DNA from: Collinsella sp. | GTDB taxonomy: Bacteria; Actinomycetota; Coriobacteriia; Coriobacteriales; Coriobacteriaceae | Direction: 5' to 3' | DNA length: 5,589 bases | Assembly: GCA_031295725.1 (NCBI GenBank) | Contig: JAUMNV010000160.1 | Location: forward strand, 1 to 5,589 | In this document: positions 5,032-5,589 of the stretch, in pieces | How the letters are laid out: each line of letters opens with the position of its first letter | Numbering within the stretch: position 1 is the first letter of the stretch | The notes under the pieces: model-generated | Database searches by the model: none | Seen by the model: only the letters and a program-made list of their open reading frames with translations | What the model was told of the DNA's origin: nothing | Made by a program: the position numbers and the translations under genes

Positions 5032-5481
5032 ATGCAGCAGAACGACGAGACACGTTTCGAGGACTTTGTCGGACTGATCAGCGGGCTCTACAAGGAGATT
5101 CAGCGCATTAAGACATCCGAGGGCGCAAGGCTGGGCCTCAAGGGCTCCGACGTTATGTGCCTTTACTATCTTGAGCGCAGCAAGGACGGCCTGACTGGCG
5201 CTGACCTGGCTCGCATGGCAGGCGTGACCCGCGCCGCCGTCTCGCGTACGCTCGCGCATCTGGAGGAGGGCGGCTACGTCGAGGTCGACGATTCGGGCGA
5301 TGCCGCCGTTAAGTATCGTGCTCCGGTGCGCCTGACCGCTCTGGGCGGCGAGAGCATGAGCGAAGCGGACCGCATCATTCGCGAGGTGCTCGATACCACC
5401 GGTAAGGCTATGGGTGTGGAGCAGCGCGAGCAGATGTATGCGTCGCTGCGCACGATTCTCAACACCCTGCGCGAGCTGTAG
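5032..5481 (+). CDS. MarR-family winged-helix transcriptional regulator
   Basis: Encodes 149 residues, the normal MarR length. An N-terminal helix (about 8-28) is followed by a winged helix-turn-helix. LKGSDVMCLYYLERSKDGLTGADLARMAGVTRAAVSRTLAHLEEGGYVE covers residues 36-84 in the usual order, with the recognition helix in TRAAVSRTLAHLEE (66-79). The wing carries a DDSGDAAVKYRAPVRLTALG-type segment (86-105). C-terminal helices (106-149) would make the dimer interface. MarR proteins act as DNA-binding dimers that usually repress and are relieved by small ligands. No adjacent transporter or enzyme gene is visible to suggest the target. ATG 5032 is favoured because AAAGGCGG (5015-5022) lies 9 nt upstream. 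Earlier in-frame ATGs at 4966 and 4987 would place the palindromes inside the coding region. No clear terminator follows the stop. Confidence 0.9.
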   Translation: MQQNDETRFEDFVGLISGLYKEIQRIKTSEGARLGLKGSDVMCLYYLERSKDGLTGADLARMAGVTRAAVSRTLAHLEEGGYVEVDDSGDAAVKYRAPVRLTALGGESMSEADRIIREVLDTTGKAMGVEQREQMYASLRTILNTLREL

Positions 5482-5533
5482 GGCCGCCAAGGCTTTTGCT
5501 TCCAATTAACAACTGCATAGTCCTGTTTGAGCG

Positions 5534-5562
5534 CGTATACCGTGCCGGGGCCTTGCTGTCAA
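5534..5562 (-). promoter_or_regulatory. Candidate leftward promoter antisense to the marR 3' end
   Basis: On the minus strand a perfect TTGACA (5562-5557) is followed by a 17-nt spacer and TATACG (5539-5534). Transcription would start near 5527 and run leftward into the end of marR. No gene on the minus strand is evident downstream, so it may drive an antisense transcript or be a chance match. Confidence 0.35.
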
Positions 5563-5589
5563 AATTCCCTGCGCGGGACCTGCGCAAGA

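Noticed and set aside
4927..5505. 192-codon minus-strand frame covering marR
   Set aside because: The opposite frame encodes a clear MarR winged helix; this is its antisense shadow.
5448..5507. 19-codon minus-strand ORF downstream of the leftward promoter
   Set aside because: The only ribosome-binding-like AGGA is 2 nt from the ATG, too close, and the peptide has no recognisable feature.

Overview
The window looks like chromosomal DNA from a GC-rich gut actinobacterium of the Coriobacteriia, most likely Collinsella. This is inferred from base composition, codon use (strong G/C preference at third positions), an ATP-type PEP carboxykinase, and short terminator-forming intergenic repeats of a kind I associate with Collinsella-like genomes. 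No database search was possible. No phage, transposase, CRISPR or toxin gene is visible, and the protein genes are ordinary. The more interesting material is between the genes.

Layout: (1) 2-271, plus strand: C-terminal end of a calcineurin-like metallophosphoesterase. (2) 303-1883, minus strand: an oligosaccharide flippase-like membrane protein, convergent with gene 1 and started from a TTG codon with a good Shine-Dalgarno sequence. (3) 1884-2262: a 379-bp divergent intergenic region. It holds a 14-bp palindrome next to the flippase -10, a cluster of REP-like inverted repeats (1985-2121) and a 16-bp palindrome in front of pckA. (4) 2263-3933, plus: pckA, complete, with all recognisable catalytic motifs. 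(5) 3934-4159: a terminator-type repeat, then a candidate promoter and a structured leader of about 95 nt that ends in its own intrinsic terminator. (6) 4160-4879, plus: a stand-alone tRNA-binding B3/B4 domain protein. (7) 4888-4928: a second terminator repeat of the same family as the one at 3951-3986, in the opposite orientation. (8) 5032-5481, plus: a MarR-family regulator with small palindromes in its upstream region. (9) 5482-5589: no gene; a candidate leftward promoter lies here.

The plus-strand genes pckA, B3/B4 and marR are each separated by strong hairpins, so they are probably transcribed separately. They do not form an obvious pathway: central carbon metabolism, a tRNA-related protein of unknown role, and a regulator of unknown target. 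The best candidate for something undescribed is the promoter-leader-terminator module at 3987-4119 ahead of the B3/B4 gene, which could be an attenuator or riboswitch-like leader, or a small RNA. The gene and its leader are bracketed by two oppositely oriented copies of a repeat.
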